DNA from: Candidatus Jettenia sp. AMX2 | GTDB taxonomy: Bacteria > Planctomycetota > Brocadiia > Brocadiales > Brocadiaceae | Assembly (NCBI GenBank): GCA_030583665.1 | Contig: CP129469.1 | Coordinates: 3,091,043-3,155,042, forward strand | Reading direction: 5' to 3' | DNA length: 64,000 bases | In this document: piece after piece, positions 8,134-16,992 of the stretch | Layout: the number at the start of each line of letters is the position of its first letter | How positions within the stretch are numbered: the stretch's first letter is position 1 | The notes under the pieces: model-generated | The model's input: only the letters and a program-made list of their open reading frames with translations | What the model was told of the DNA's origin: nothing | The model's database searches: none | Position numbers and translations under genes: made by a program

Positions 8134-8400
8134 ATGAATTATAATAACATACATACAGAATCCGCATTTGAATCCGCAATTATCGAACACTTGACAACCA
8201 ACGGCTGGCATCTGGGCAAAGACTTGAATTTCTGTCGCGATCTGGCATTTGACAAAAAAACAGTCCTCTCTTTTATCCAGACGTCTCAGCCTAAAGAGTG
8301 GGCTAAACTTCGTTTGTATTACAACGATGATACCGAAAGCAAATTCATCCATCGATTGTTCAAGGAACCCATAGTGGTCTTTTGTTTAAAAGAGTTCTAA
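8134..8400 (+). pseudogene. Truncated 5' end of a divergent hsdR
   Basis: The first about 80 residues (MNYNNIHTESAFESAIIEHL, later DDTESKFIHRLFKE) align with the start of the intact HsdR at 10391 (MNKGIHTESIFETAIVEHLT, later EDTESKFIHRLFKE). Similarity ends abruptly near 8371, where the intact protein continues LDLRGMLDV. Beyond that the frame runs only to a stop at 8400. At the DNA level the two copies are clearly diverged (roughly two-thirds identical by eye). The fragment is therefore an older or foreign hsdR allele and not a fresh duplication. It lacks the nuclease and helicase motifs. Confidence 0.82.
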
Positions 8401-8532
8401 AAGAGTTTAAAGGATAAATAATACAAAATCAAACACTTACAGTTATTATAAAATTAAAGATTTTAAAAGAGTTTTGTTGAATTCATGTGGAATATTATTC
8501 GTAAGAATATACTATCAGAAAATAATGTTAAA
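8401..8532. other. Spacer between the hsdR fragment and the IS element
   Basis: AT-rich sequence with repeated AAAAGAGTT words (near 8389, 8399 and 8465) and no gene. It ends in TTAAA at 8528-8532, the left copy of the IS target duplication. Confidence 0.5.
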
Positions 8533-10250
8533 CCTAAATCCTGCAAACAAGGCTTGGCCTTGTTGCAGGATTAGGCCAGAAATGGTAGAATCTCCAAGGG
8601 GTTAAAGGATTTCAAACAACTAAAAGGAGGTTCACCATTTCTATGAAGACTATAGCACAAAACGAGGAAAGAAAACAACCGAAAATCAAGACGGAGATGA
8701 GTGGGAAGGGATTAAAGGTACATGCAGGGCTATTACCGGTACTCACCTTCATGGGGAAGTTGTTATTCAGGCAGCGAATACAAGAAGCAATACGTAAGGA
8801 GCGTGGGGCAAATGCCCAGTAGATGTCGTGCAAATAATAGTAATCGGGTTGATAGCCGGAGCAACCTCGATGGTGCAGATAGTGAATGTATGGGCGGACG
8901 AAGTGCTCCGGGAAATGGCTGGAAGGGATGAGATTCCCGTGGATACAACGCTTGGACGTATTATAAAGCTGGTAAGCCAGGGGGATATTGTGGAAATGAC
9001 GGGGATAATCCATAGATTCAGGGGACAGGTGTGGAAACGGGCGGTGCGTTCAGGGCATAAACTGAGAAGTGCGCTCAGCGATATGTGGATAGACGTTGAT
9101 TCAACGGTGGATGGGGTATATGGGAATCAGCAAGGAGCGGAAGTGGGATATAACCCCAAAAAGAGGGGACAGAAGTCGTATCATCCCGTGATAGCATTTG
9201 TGGCAGAGACGAAAGAGATATTGCATAGCTGGTTTCGTTGTGGAAGCGCATACACGAGCAATGGAGTAGTCGAATTCATGAAGGAGTGTGTGGCGTATAT
9301 GAAGAAACGGGTAAGGGTAATCTTTAGGGGCGACAGAGGTTTTTTCTCTGGAGAGTTGCTGGATTACCTGGAGTCAGTATCAGCGGGATACCTTATCAAG
9401 GTGAAGTTGAAGAATCTGATCGGGTTGCTCGAAGGCCAGAAATGGGAGACAGTGGAAGGGACTGCAGGATGGGAGCAAGCCGATTTTGTGTATCAATGCG
9501 CCACATGGAATCGTGCAAGACGATTTGTGGCAGTAAGGCAATTGATCAAAACAGAGAGGGGATTGTTTGATATCCCTGTGTATGAGTATTTCTGTTACGT
9601 TACGACAGAACGGTTAAGTCCGATAGAAGCGCATCGTTCGTATGGAAAGAGGGCTACCTGTGAGACGTGGATAGAAGAGTGTAAGAGTCAGATGAATGCG
9701 GGGCATTTACGTACGTCAGAGTTTTTAGCAAATGCGGCATTATTTCAATGTGCCGTGTTAGCTTATAATCTTCTGAAGTGGATGGCGCTTCTGACGGGAG
9801 GGGCTGTTCAACACTGGGAAGTGAAGACGATGAGGCTATGGCTAATACGGATTGCGGGAAAATTAACAAAAGGAAGCAGACAATTGACATTAAAATTACC
9901 CGAGAAATTTCTCCACCAGAAAGAATGGCAGGCGTGGGAAGGTATGTCGCTGGGTGTAGAGTTCGGGTAGAAAGTGATTGTTGTCCCCGCTTTACTACCT
10001 GAAGGGACAAGCTTTGATTCCAGATATTTTGGGTGCTGAGAATACAGCAAAGGGAGACGGTATGTCTATGTCCCGGTTTTTGTCGCTCAGAATGGTTTAG
10101 TCTGAGCTATTTTCCAGTTCTTTTTGACCAAAATGGCGCTGGCTAACTCAGAATACCGCTAAAAATTGAAGTTTATTATTGATTTTTGTCTAGCAAGGGC
10201 ATTATAGAAGGTCGATTTTCGCTACGCGAAAATCATTTGCAGAATTTAGG
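8533..10250 (+). mobile_element. IS1380-family insertion sequence, complete ends
   Basis: Terminal inverted repeats CCTAAATCCTGCAAA (8533-8547) and TTTGCAGAATTTAGG (10236-10250) match at 14 of 15 positions. The direct repeat TTAAA flanks both ends (8528-8532 and 10251-10255), as expected for an IS1380-type target duplication around TTAA. The left terminus lies in a larger palindrome (8533-8575, arms around AAGGCTTGGCCTT). The right end has a perfect hairpin at 10214-10234 (GATTTTCGC, TAC, GCGAAAATC). Both may block transcription entering the element. The single transposase gene is frameshifted, so the copy is probably immobile unless complemented. Confidence 0.88.
8643..9970 (+). pseudogene. 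IS1380-family DDE transposase, frameshifted near codon 60
   Basis: The main frame (GTG at 8828 to 9970, 380 residues) contains the family's signature: DSTVDGVYGNQQGAEVGYNP followed by KKRGQKSYHP, then RGDRGFF with the second acidic residue, and a C-terminal part with ATCETWIEECKSQ. The probable first 59 residues (ATG at 8643, MKTIAQNEERKQP to RGANAQ) lie in another frame ending in TAG at 8820-8822. One extra base at about 8820 (CAG GTA GAT instead of CAG TAG AT) would give one protein of about 442 residues, the usual length. A purine-rich GGAGG lies just upstream of 8643. A programmed frameshift is possible but there is no slippery run at the junction. Confidence 0.85.
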
Positions 10251-10297
10251 TTAAAAATTAAAACAAGGGTAAATTTCCGAGGAAATGAGATATAAAC

Positions 10298-10379
10298 ACA
10301 GGTTTTCTATGCCACCCCTTCGGGGTTCAAAATCCTTCTTATGATTTTTGCTATAATCATGACATCCCTTCGGGATTCA
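10298..10379. repeat. Distant copy of the CCCGAAGGG repeat pair, upstream of hsdR
   Basis: About 80 bp closely match 5344-5425 (CTATGCCACCCCTTCGGGG, then TTTGCTATAATCAT and ATCCCTTCGGGATT). The copy abuts the hsdR translation start. It shows that a two-unit block of the array has moved or been duplicated as one piece. Confidence 0.8.
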
Positions 10380-10390
10380 TGGAGAAACTC

Positions 10391-13387
10391 ATGAATAAAG
10401 GAATACATACAGAATCTATTTTTGAAACGGCCATTGTTGAGCATCTCACTGCGAATGGTTGGATCGAAGGCAATGCCTTTAATTTTAGCAAAGATCTGTC
10501 CCTCGATAAAAAAGCTGTATTGTCTTTCGTTCAGGAATCCCAGCCCGTAGAATGGGAAAAGCTGAAATCCTACTACAGAGAAGATACCGAAAGCAAATTT
10601 ATCCACCGGTTGTTCAAAGAACTGGATTTACGGGGCATGCTGGATGTTGTCCGTCACGGTATTACGGACAGCGGTGTCAAATTTAAACTCGCATATTTCA
10701 AACCTGACAGTAAGCTTAATCCCGATACGCTGAAACAATATAACTATAACAGGCTTTATGTCACCCGGCAGGTTTGTTTCTCAACAAAAAATAATAAAAG
10801 CATCGACCTTCTGCTTTCGCTCAACGGGTTGCCTATTGCAACTATTGAGTTAAAGAATCATTTTACCGGACAACGGGTCGATGAGGCTATGGAACAATAC
10901 CGTACCAGCCGTGATCCGAAGGAGTTGTTATTCCAGTTTAAAAAACGGGCATTAGTACATTTTACGGTTGATCCGGATGAGGTCTATTTTACCACGAAGC
11001 TTGAAAGCAGTGGCACACGCTTTTTCCCATTCAATAAGGGGTTCAATAACGGCGGAGGCAATCCGCCAGTGAAAGATTACACCACCTACCGTGCCGCCTA
11101 TTTCTGGGAGGATATTCTCGGGGTAGATAGCTGGCTTGAAATTATTGGACGTTTTATGCATCTGCAAAAGGATGAATACCTGGTTGACGGGAAAAGGTAT
11201 TACAAAGAGACTCTGCTTTTCCCCCGCTATCATCAGCTTGATGTGGTACGAAAATTAACAGAACATGCGAAGGTGCAGGGATCTGGGAAGAGATATCTCA
11301 TACAACATTCAGCAGGAAGCGGAAAAAGCAACTCCATTGCATGGCTGGCCTACCGGTTGTCTTCACTCTATAATGAAGCGGACAGGAAGGTTTTTGATTC
11401 AATTCTTGTAATAACCGACAGGAACGTGCTTGACCAGCAGTTGCAAAATACCATTTACCAGTTTGAGCATAAAACAGGCGTGGTACAGCGCATTGATGCA
11501 GATTCCAGGCAATTGGCAGATGCAATTCATTCGGGAGTCGGTATTATTATAACAACCTTGCAGAAATTCCCTTTTGCCCTGAAATATTTGGCAGAAATTT
11601 CTAAACGCAACTATGCTGTTATCATTGATGAAGCACACAGCAGTCAGGGTGGTGAAGCAAGCCGTAAAATGACAGAGGCATTGGTTGGTAAAAATGTTAG
11701 CCTGGAAGAATCTGAAAAAGTTGAAGGTGAGATTGAAAAAAACGTTGAGGATGCAGATGACTATATAAGGGAAACCATCCTGAAAAGAGGGCCACAGAAA
11801 AATATTAGTCTGTTTGCTTTTACCGCAACCCCAAAGGCAAAAACATTGGAAGTGTTTGGCGTCAAAGATACCGAAGGAAAGCCAAAACCATTTCACCTAT
11901 ACTCTATGCGTCAGGCCATTGAAGAAGGTTTTATTCTGGATGTGCTCAGGAATTATACAACCTATGAGACCTATTACCAATTCTGCAAAATCATAGAAGA
12001 AGACCCTGAATTGAATAAGAGAAAGGCTGCAAAAGCCATAGGTAGATTTGCTTCATTACATCCTACGAATCTTGCACAGAAAACAGAGGTCATGGTAGAG
12101 CATTTCAGACAGATAACAATGAAGAAGATTGGCGGGAAGGCAAAGGCTATGGTTGTAACAGCCTCCCGCAAGCATGCCTTGCGGTATTATCTGGAGTTTA
12201 AGGATTATATCAAGGAAAAAGGATATACCGGCATTCGGCCCCTGGTTGCTTTTTCAGGCACAGTCATCGACGATCTGTATCCTGAAGGTGTAACAGAAAC
12301 GCAGCTAAACAAGTTTGGTGAAAAGGAATTGCCCGAAAAGTTTTCAACCCCTGAATATCAGGTCTTGCTTGTTGCAGATAAATATCAATATGGTTTCGAC
12401 CAACCTCTTTTACACACTATGTACGTAGATAAAAAGTTATCCGGTGTGAGAGCAGTTCAGACTTTATCGAGGTTAAACAGAACGTGTCCCGGGAAAGAAG
12501 ACACCTTTGTTCTTGATTTCGCAAATGACCGGCAGACGATTATCGATTCGTTTCAACCCTATTATGAACTGACCACTATGGCAGAAACCACCGATCCGAA
12601 TCACTTATATGATTTAAAGGGAATTACCGATAAAGCACAGGTATATTATCAATCGGAAGTCAATGCATTTTCTAAGGTATTCTATAAACCCGGTAACGTC
12701 TCGGTAAAAGATCAGGCAAAGTTATATGCATATATTGACCCTGCAGTTGATCGCTTTAAAGAACTGGAAGAAGAGCCGCAGGAAGAATTTAAGAAGTCGA
12801 TGACCTCATTTGTACGTCTTTATTCCTTTTTATCTCAAATCATGCCGTTTCAGGATATAGAACTGGAAAAACTCTATTCGTATGGCCGTTTTTTATTAAC
12901 CAAATTACCGAAAATAGATTATACAGAAAGGCTAAAACTTGATAACGAAGTTGCCCTTGAATATTACAGGCTTCAAAAAATAGCCGAGGGCGATTTGGTA
13001 CTACAGGTTCAGGGTGAGCATAGTCTTGATCCAACCACGGAGGCAGGAATAAGCAAACCAAAAGATGAAAAAGACAGGCTTTCAAATATCATCAGGCTGT
13101 TGAATGATAAATTCGGCACTGACTTTACCGAAGCAGACCGATTGTATTTTGAGCAAATAGAACAGGCGCTTTATGAGAATGAAGAATTGAAGGTAAGGGC
13201 TAAAAACAACCCCATCGAAAATTTCAAATATGCGTTTGAAGAGGTTTTCATTCAAACCCTGATCGACAGAATGGATGCCAACCAGGATATCTTTGAAAAG
13301 ATCATGGAGAATTCAGAATTTAAGCAGGATGTGAAAGATTGGTTGGCGAAGAGGATTTATCAGCGATTTAAAGAGAGTGAAGAATAG
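10391..13387 (+). CDS. hsdR: Type I restriction endonuclease/translocase subunit HsdR
   Basis: HsdR translocates DNA and cuts it away from the recognition site in complex with HsdM and HsdS. The N-terminal nuclease domain is marked by PIATIELKNHFTGQ (the E-x-K of the PD-(D/E)xK fold). The helicase motor has the Walker A segment QHSAGSGKSNSIAWLA, the DEAH box IIDEAHSSQGG, FAFTATP and the later motif QTLSRLNRT. A long helical C-terminus completes about 999 residues, the normal size. The ATG at 10391 is preferred over 10379 because GGAG lies 6-9 bases upstream and because the aligned paralogous fragment starts there. The frame is intact. It is separated from hsdM and hsdS by the insertions. Confidence 0.93.
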   Translation: MNKGIHTESIFETAIVEHLTANGWIEGNAFNFSKDLSLDKKAVLSFVQESQPVEWEKLKSYYREDTESKFIHRLFKELDLRGMLDVVRHGITDSGVKFKLAYFKPDSKLNPDTLKQYNYNRLYVTRQVCFSTKNNKSIDLLLSLNGLPIATIELKNHFTGQRVDEAMEQYRTSRDPKELLFQFKKRALVHFTVDPDEVYFTTKLESSGTRFFPFNKGFNNGGGNPPVKDYTTYRAAYFWEDILGVDSWLEIIGRFMHLQKDEYLVDGKRYYKETLLFPRYHQLDVVRKLTEHAKVQGSGKRYLIQHSAGSGKSNSIAWLAYRLSSLYNEADRKVFDSILVITDRNVLDQQLQNTIYQFEHKTGVVQRIDADSRQLADAIHSGVGIIITTLQKFPFALKYLAEISKRNYAVIIDEAHSSQGGEASRKMTEALVGKNVSLEESEKVEGEIEKNVEDADDYIRETILKRGPQKNISLFAFTATPKAKTLEVFGVKDTEGKPKPFHLYSMRQAIEEGFILDVLRNYTTYETYYQFCKIIEEDPELNKRKAAKAIGRFASLHPTNLAQKTEVMVEHFRQITMKKIGGKAKAMVVTASRKHALRYYLEFKDYIKEKGYTGIRPLVAFSGTVIDDLYPEGVTETQLNKFGEKELPEKFSTPEYQVLLVADKYQYGFDQPLLHTMYVDKKLSGVRAVQTLSRLNRTCPGKEDTFVLDFANDRQTIIDSFQPYYELTTMAETTDPNHLYDLKGITDKAQVYYQSEVNAFSKVFYKPGNVSVKDQAKLYAYIDPAVDRFKELEEEPQEEFKKSMTSFVRLYSFLSQIMPFQDIELEKLYSYGRFLLTKLPKIDYTERLKLDNEVALEYYRLQKIAEGDLVLQVQGEHSLDPTTEAGISKPKDEKDRLSNIIRLLNDKFGTDFTEADRLYFEQIEQALYENEELKVRAKNNPIENFKYAFEEVFIQTLIDRMDANQDIFEKIMENSEFKQDVKDWLAKRIYQRFKESEE

Positions 13388-13530
13388 CCGGAATATGATG
13401 AAAACACAGGTACGATAAAAGCAGAAGGGCATGAGATTTCATCGCTTGGGCGACTTCTGTTAAGAAGTATTGATAAATATGGTATAATTTAAAAGCAAAT
13501 TTAGCAAAAATTTTTTTAATAAGAGAAGTA

Positions 13531-13597
13531 TTCACACAAAGCCGCAAAAATATGGAGACATACGGTAAATCTTTGTGTCTTAATGGCTTTGTGTGAA
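13531..13597. repeat. 13-bp inverted repeat downstream of hsdR
   Basis: TTCACACAAAGCC (13531-13543) and GGCTTTGTGTGAA (13585-13597) form a perfect stem around a 41-bp centre. It lies between hsdR and the convergent mnmE. There is a run of T upstream on the plus strand but no classical terminator geometry. It may be a small palindromic mobile repeat. Confidence 0.6.
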
Positions 13598-13637
13598 AAA
13601 ACAAAAAGACACTCTTTCCCGGTTCATTCGGGTTAAA

Positions 13638-15038
13638 TTACTTACCAATACAAAATTCAGAAAATATTTTACCTAAAATATCTTCTGTCGTAACTTCTCC
13701 GATGATTTCACCCAAAGCATCGATTGCCGTACGCAGGTTTAATGCGATAAACTCAAAACCCTCATTTCCCTGTACTGATTCAACAGTCAGTTCAACCGAT
13801 TGCAAGGAATGTTGCAATGCCTCTTTCTGACGAACGGTAATTGCTGAAGAATCACCAGCAAGATTTATCTTGCCTCCCAACACATATGACACCAGTGCTT
13901 CTTTGAGTTCCCCTAAACCTTCTCCTGTCAGGGCAGAGGTATAGAAAAAGGGGTAATCCCTGAACCGTTCAGGTAGCTCAATGCAAGAACGCTTTTCCCG
14001 GATATCACATTTATTGATAACAATAATTACCTTACCCGGAAATTCCTCCAACCCTTCCAATTGCACCGAAATATCGACGCTGCAGTCAAGAACCAGGAGA
14101 ATAATTTCTGCCCTCTTCAAAACAAACCGTGTATTTTTCATCGCCATGGAAACCATGATATCATTTGTATCGTCTACCCCCGCGGTATCCGTCAGATGAA
14201 AACAAAGTGTATCAATCTTCAGGGTGTCTGTAATAATATCTCTTGTTGTACCGGGCATGTCACAAATAATTGATCTTTTCCTCCCCAGAAGGGCATTAAT
14301 AAGACTTGATTTACCCACATTGGGTTTACCGTAGAGAACAGTCATAATACCTTCCGAAGGAATTTTTGCAGTTTCCGGTTGAGCTAAAAGTCCGGATAGT
14401 TTCATCCCTGCGGCCTTCAGTCCGTCCATTACCTCTGCCGTTGAAATCAGCTCAATGTCCTGATCTGAAAAGTCAATTGCCGCTTCGACAGATGCACAGA
14501 GGGATATCATGTCATCCAGTACAGATCTGATCTTTAGTGAAATATCCCCTGTCAGATGTGCAACCGCAATATTCAGTTCCCTGTCTGTCCTGGCACGAAT
14601 AATGCGCATCACAGCCTCTGCCTGTGCCAGGTCTATCCGGCCATTAAGAAATGCGCGTTTGGTGAATTCCCCTGGCTCCGAAAGCCGGAGGTTTCTCTTC
14701 GCCTGAATATTTTTTGATACCATAAAGCTCAGGAGCATTTCAACAAGTACAGGGGAGCCAATGGTATGAATCTCAACCACGTCCTCTTTTGTATAGGAAT
14801 GCGGTCTCCTCATGACATACAGGGAAACCGGAATTTGAACACCCTCATCCGTCAAATGGATATGACCTTTTACCGAGCTATAGGAAGGGACAAGTTCCAA
14901 ATCAATGTTTGATTGTGAGACAAAAAAATCTTTAATACAGTAAAGAGCCTCGGCGCCGCTGATTCTGATAATTGCACAAAGCGACTTCCCCGATGGCGTT
15001 GAAGCCGCAATAATCGTATCCTGAATTTCGGGGAACAT
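13638..15038 (-). CDS. mnmE: tRNA modification GTPase MnmE
   Basis: MnmE, with MnmG, installs the 5-carboxymethylaminomethyl group on wobble uridines. The 466 residues show the N-terminal folate-binding domain starting IIAASTPSGKSLCAIIRISG. The helical domain carries an inserted G domain with GKPNVGKSSLINALLGRKRS (around 230-250), the DMPGTTRD switch and the NKCD guanine-specificity motif. The C-terminus ends in the canonical FCIGK, whose cysteine is conserved. The gene lies 15 bp downstream of yidC on the same strand, an arrangement found in many bacteria. The partner mnmG is not in the window. Confidence 0.96.
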   Translation of the reverse strand: MFPEIQDTIIAASTPSGKSLCAIIRISGAEALYCIKDFFVSQSNIDLELVPSYSSVKGHIHLTDEGVQIPVSLYVMRRPHSYTKEDVVEIHTIGSPVLVEMLLSFMVSKNIQAKRNLRLSEPGEFTKRAFLNGRIDLAQAEAVMRIIRARTDRELNIAVAHLTGDISLKIRSVLDDMISLCASVEAAIDFSDQDIELISTAEVMDGLKAAGMKLSGLLAQPETAKIPSEGIMTVLYGKPNVGKSSLINALLGRKRSIICDMPGTTRDIITDTLKIDTLCFHLTDTAGVDDTNDIMVSMAMKNTRFVLKRAEIILLVLDCSVDISVQLEGLEEFPGKVIIVINKCDIREKRSCIELPERFRDYPFFYTSALTGEGLGELKEALVSYVLGGKINLAGDSSAITVRQKEALQHSLQSVELTVESVQGNEGFEFIALNLRTAIDALGEIIGEVTTEDILGKIFSEFCIGK

Positions 15039-15053
15039 GAGAAAAATAGGAGC

Positions 15054-16745
15054 TTATTGTAGCTTTATCTTTTTGATGGACTTCCTGATTACTACACTCT
15101 CCACAATACTTAGCACAGTGCTTGTTGTCCAGTAAAGCGTAAGACCCGAAGGCATATTATACAGAATAAAGGCGAACATAATAGGCATAAATGACATCAT
15201 TTTCTGCTGGGCCTGTGCCTGTGGGTCTGTGGCGGGGGCCTTGGGCGCTAATTTCATTTGAAAGAAGGAAGCGCCTGTCATAATTAAGGGTAATATGTTG
15301 AGAGTATTCCCCAGTAAAGGGATAGCAAACGGAAGCAGTAATAAAACATCAGGCCTTGAAAGATCGTCAATCCAAAGAAGAAAGGGAGCCTGCCTCATCT
15401 CAAAAGAAAGCTGCAACGTACGGAAGAGTGCAAAGAATACCGGAAGCTGCAAAAGCATCGGAAGGCAGCCACTCATCGGGTTAACCCCGTATTTCTTAAA
15501 CAACAACATCTGTTCCTTACCCATTCTCTGCTTATCGTGTTTGTACTTTTCCTTTAATTGCTTGATCATAGGCTGCAGTTGCTGCATTCTGAACATAGAG
15601 ATCTGGCTTTTTCTTGTTAACGGGAATAGCATGGATTTGATGATGATGGTTAATATGATAATAGAAATGCCGTAGTTAGGAAATACGCGATAAACCGCAT
15701 TTAAAAAGGAAAGGAGGACTTTGCTAATCGAACCTAACCAGCCGTAATTAAGGAGCGCATGAAGCGTTTCGTACTGTGCCAGGATTTCCTCTTTTTTTGG
15801 ACCCGTAAAGTAGATGTAACTGTGCTTCACCGTGCTTTGCGGCGAAACAGTCAGGGTATTCGTTTCCAGACTGACCACAAAATCATCCCGCTCACCTTCC
15901 AGAGAAGGAATGCCCCTCTTGTCAACCGGCTGCGCTTTGATGGATGCAACCCAATCGCTTGATGCCGGCTTTAGAACTGTTGCAAAGTACTTATTCATCG
16001 CCCCTCCCCAGGTGATACCTATTGATTCATTTCTGGCGGGTAAGTCTTTTGGCAGTGTGTATGCAAGTTTAATCTTGCCGGATCCTATATCTATACCAAC
16101 AACAGATGCTATATCGGAAGAAGGATCCCCTTCCCGCGCAAGCGAAGAAGATGCAATAATAGTGTATGACAATGACACAGGTGCACCGGTAGTGTTTTCC
16201 AGAAAGATATCCACATTTACATGATATTTGCCGGGTGGCAAACTGACGTTTTTAACAATATTTACTCCTTCTTCCAAACTGGTTGTAAATACCACCCTGT
16301 CACTGCTATGCTCTCTGATCGTATATCGTTGCCTCTGAAAATCCTCTTTTTGAAGGATTGAAGCAATCGCAAGGGGCAAATATTTTATCTTGTCACTCCT
16401 TATCAGATCAAGGATGTCCTTTCTTTCCTCATCTTTAAACTGCTTAAGTTTTATGGACTTGAGTGATGCCCCTTCATTTGACCATACCATCCTCACCAGT
16501 TCATTTTCAAGAACAACATCTTTTAGACGGATTTCTTCCTGAGGCTGAGCTGGCTGCACAGGCTGTGGTTTTAAGGGTTCAGGACTGACCGCCACCTCTT
16601 TCTCCTGTGTTTTTTTTAAAACCGCCTCTTCCTGAACACCTTGTGTATCAGGCCTTTTTGGTGTGAATAAGGGTAATATGAAGGGATAATATAATAACAT
16701 AATTATCCCGCAGACAACGATAGCAATAAGAGTTTTTCTATCCAT
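15054..16745 (-). CDS. yidC: Membrane protein insertase YidC
   Basis: YidC inserts and folds inner-membrane proteins alone or with SecYEG. The 563-residue protein has an N-terminal membrane segment (about 6-24), a proline/glutamine-rich linker and a large periplasmic beta domain (to about 345). The conserved five-helix core begins near YGWLGSISKVLLSFLNAVYR and contains the cytoplasmic hairpin KSQISMFRMQQLQPMIKQLK and NPMSGCLPMLLQLPVFFALF. This is the Gram-negative form. Its ATG overlaps the stop of the upstream Trm112-like gene by one base, so the two are probably translationally coupled. The usual upstream rpmH and rnpA are absent. Confidence 0.96.
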   Translation of the reverse strand: MDRKTLIAIVVCGIIMLLYYPFILPLFTPKRPDTQGVQEEAVLKKTQEKEVAVSPEPLKPQPVQPAQPQEEIRLKDVVLENELVRMVWSNEGASLKSIKLKQFKDEERKDILDLIRSDKIKYLPLAIASILQKEDFQRQRYTIREHSSDRVVFTTSLEEGVNIVKNVSLPPGKYHVNVDIFLENTTGAPVSLSYTIIASSSLAREGDPSSDIASVVGIDIGSGKIKLAYTLPKDLPARNESIGITWGGAMNKYFATVLKPASSDWVASIKAQPVDKRGIPSLEGERDDFVVSLETNTLTVSPQSTVKHSYIYFTGPKKEEILAQYETLHALLNYGWLGSISKVLLSFLNAVYRVFPNYGISIIILTIIIKSMLFPLTRKSQISMFRMQQLQPMIKQLKEKYKHDKQRMGKEQMLLFKKYGVNPMSGCLPMLLQLPVFFALFRTLQLSFEMRQAPFLLWIDDLSRPDVLLLLPFAIPLLGNTLNILPLIMTGASFFQMKLAPKAPATDPQAQAQQKMMSFMPIMFAFILYNMPSGLTLYWTTSTVLSIVESVVIRKSIKKIKLQ

Positions 16746-16921
16746 TAGTTTCCTTTTTGTTCCTCTGGCAACTCTGCTTCATCAATGAGCATGACAGGAA
16801 TTTCATCTTTTACTGGATATTTACGCCCGCATTTTGTGCATACAATCTTATTTTCTTCCAGCCGGACGTCCGTCTTGCAAAGCGGACAGGCAAGTATATC
16901 CAGTAAATCTTTATTGATCAT
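16745..16921 (-). CDS. Trm112/YcaR-like small zinc-ribbon protein
   Basis: A 58-residue protein starting MINKDLLDILACPLCKTDVR. It has two CxxC pairs (CPLC and CTKC) and the closing motif KYPVKDEIPVMLIDEAE of the Trm112/UPF0434 family. Eukaryotic and archaeal Trm112 activates methyltransferases; the bacterial role is less clear. The start at 16921 is chosen because AAGGA lies just upstream and the family begins there. A longer frame to 16966 adds unconserved residues. The stop overlaps the yidC start by one base, and anmK lies about 70 bp upstream, so it is probably part of one operon. Confidence 0.88.
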   Translation of the reverse strand: MINKDLLDILACPLCKTDVRLEENKIVCTKCGRKYPVKDEIPVMLIDEAELPEEQKGN

Positions 16922-16992
16922 AATGACTATTCCTTGGGAATTACAATAAAGTTTAAATGTTAACAAAGATACGTAATAATTTCAAATCAAAA

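Noticed and set aside
8820-8828. Programmed ribosomal frameshift in the IS1380 transposase
   Set aside because: No slippery heptamer or downstream structure was seen at the junction, and IS1380 transposases are normally one frame; a simple one-base loss explains it.
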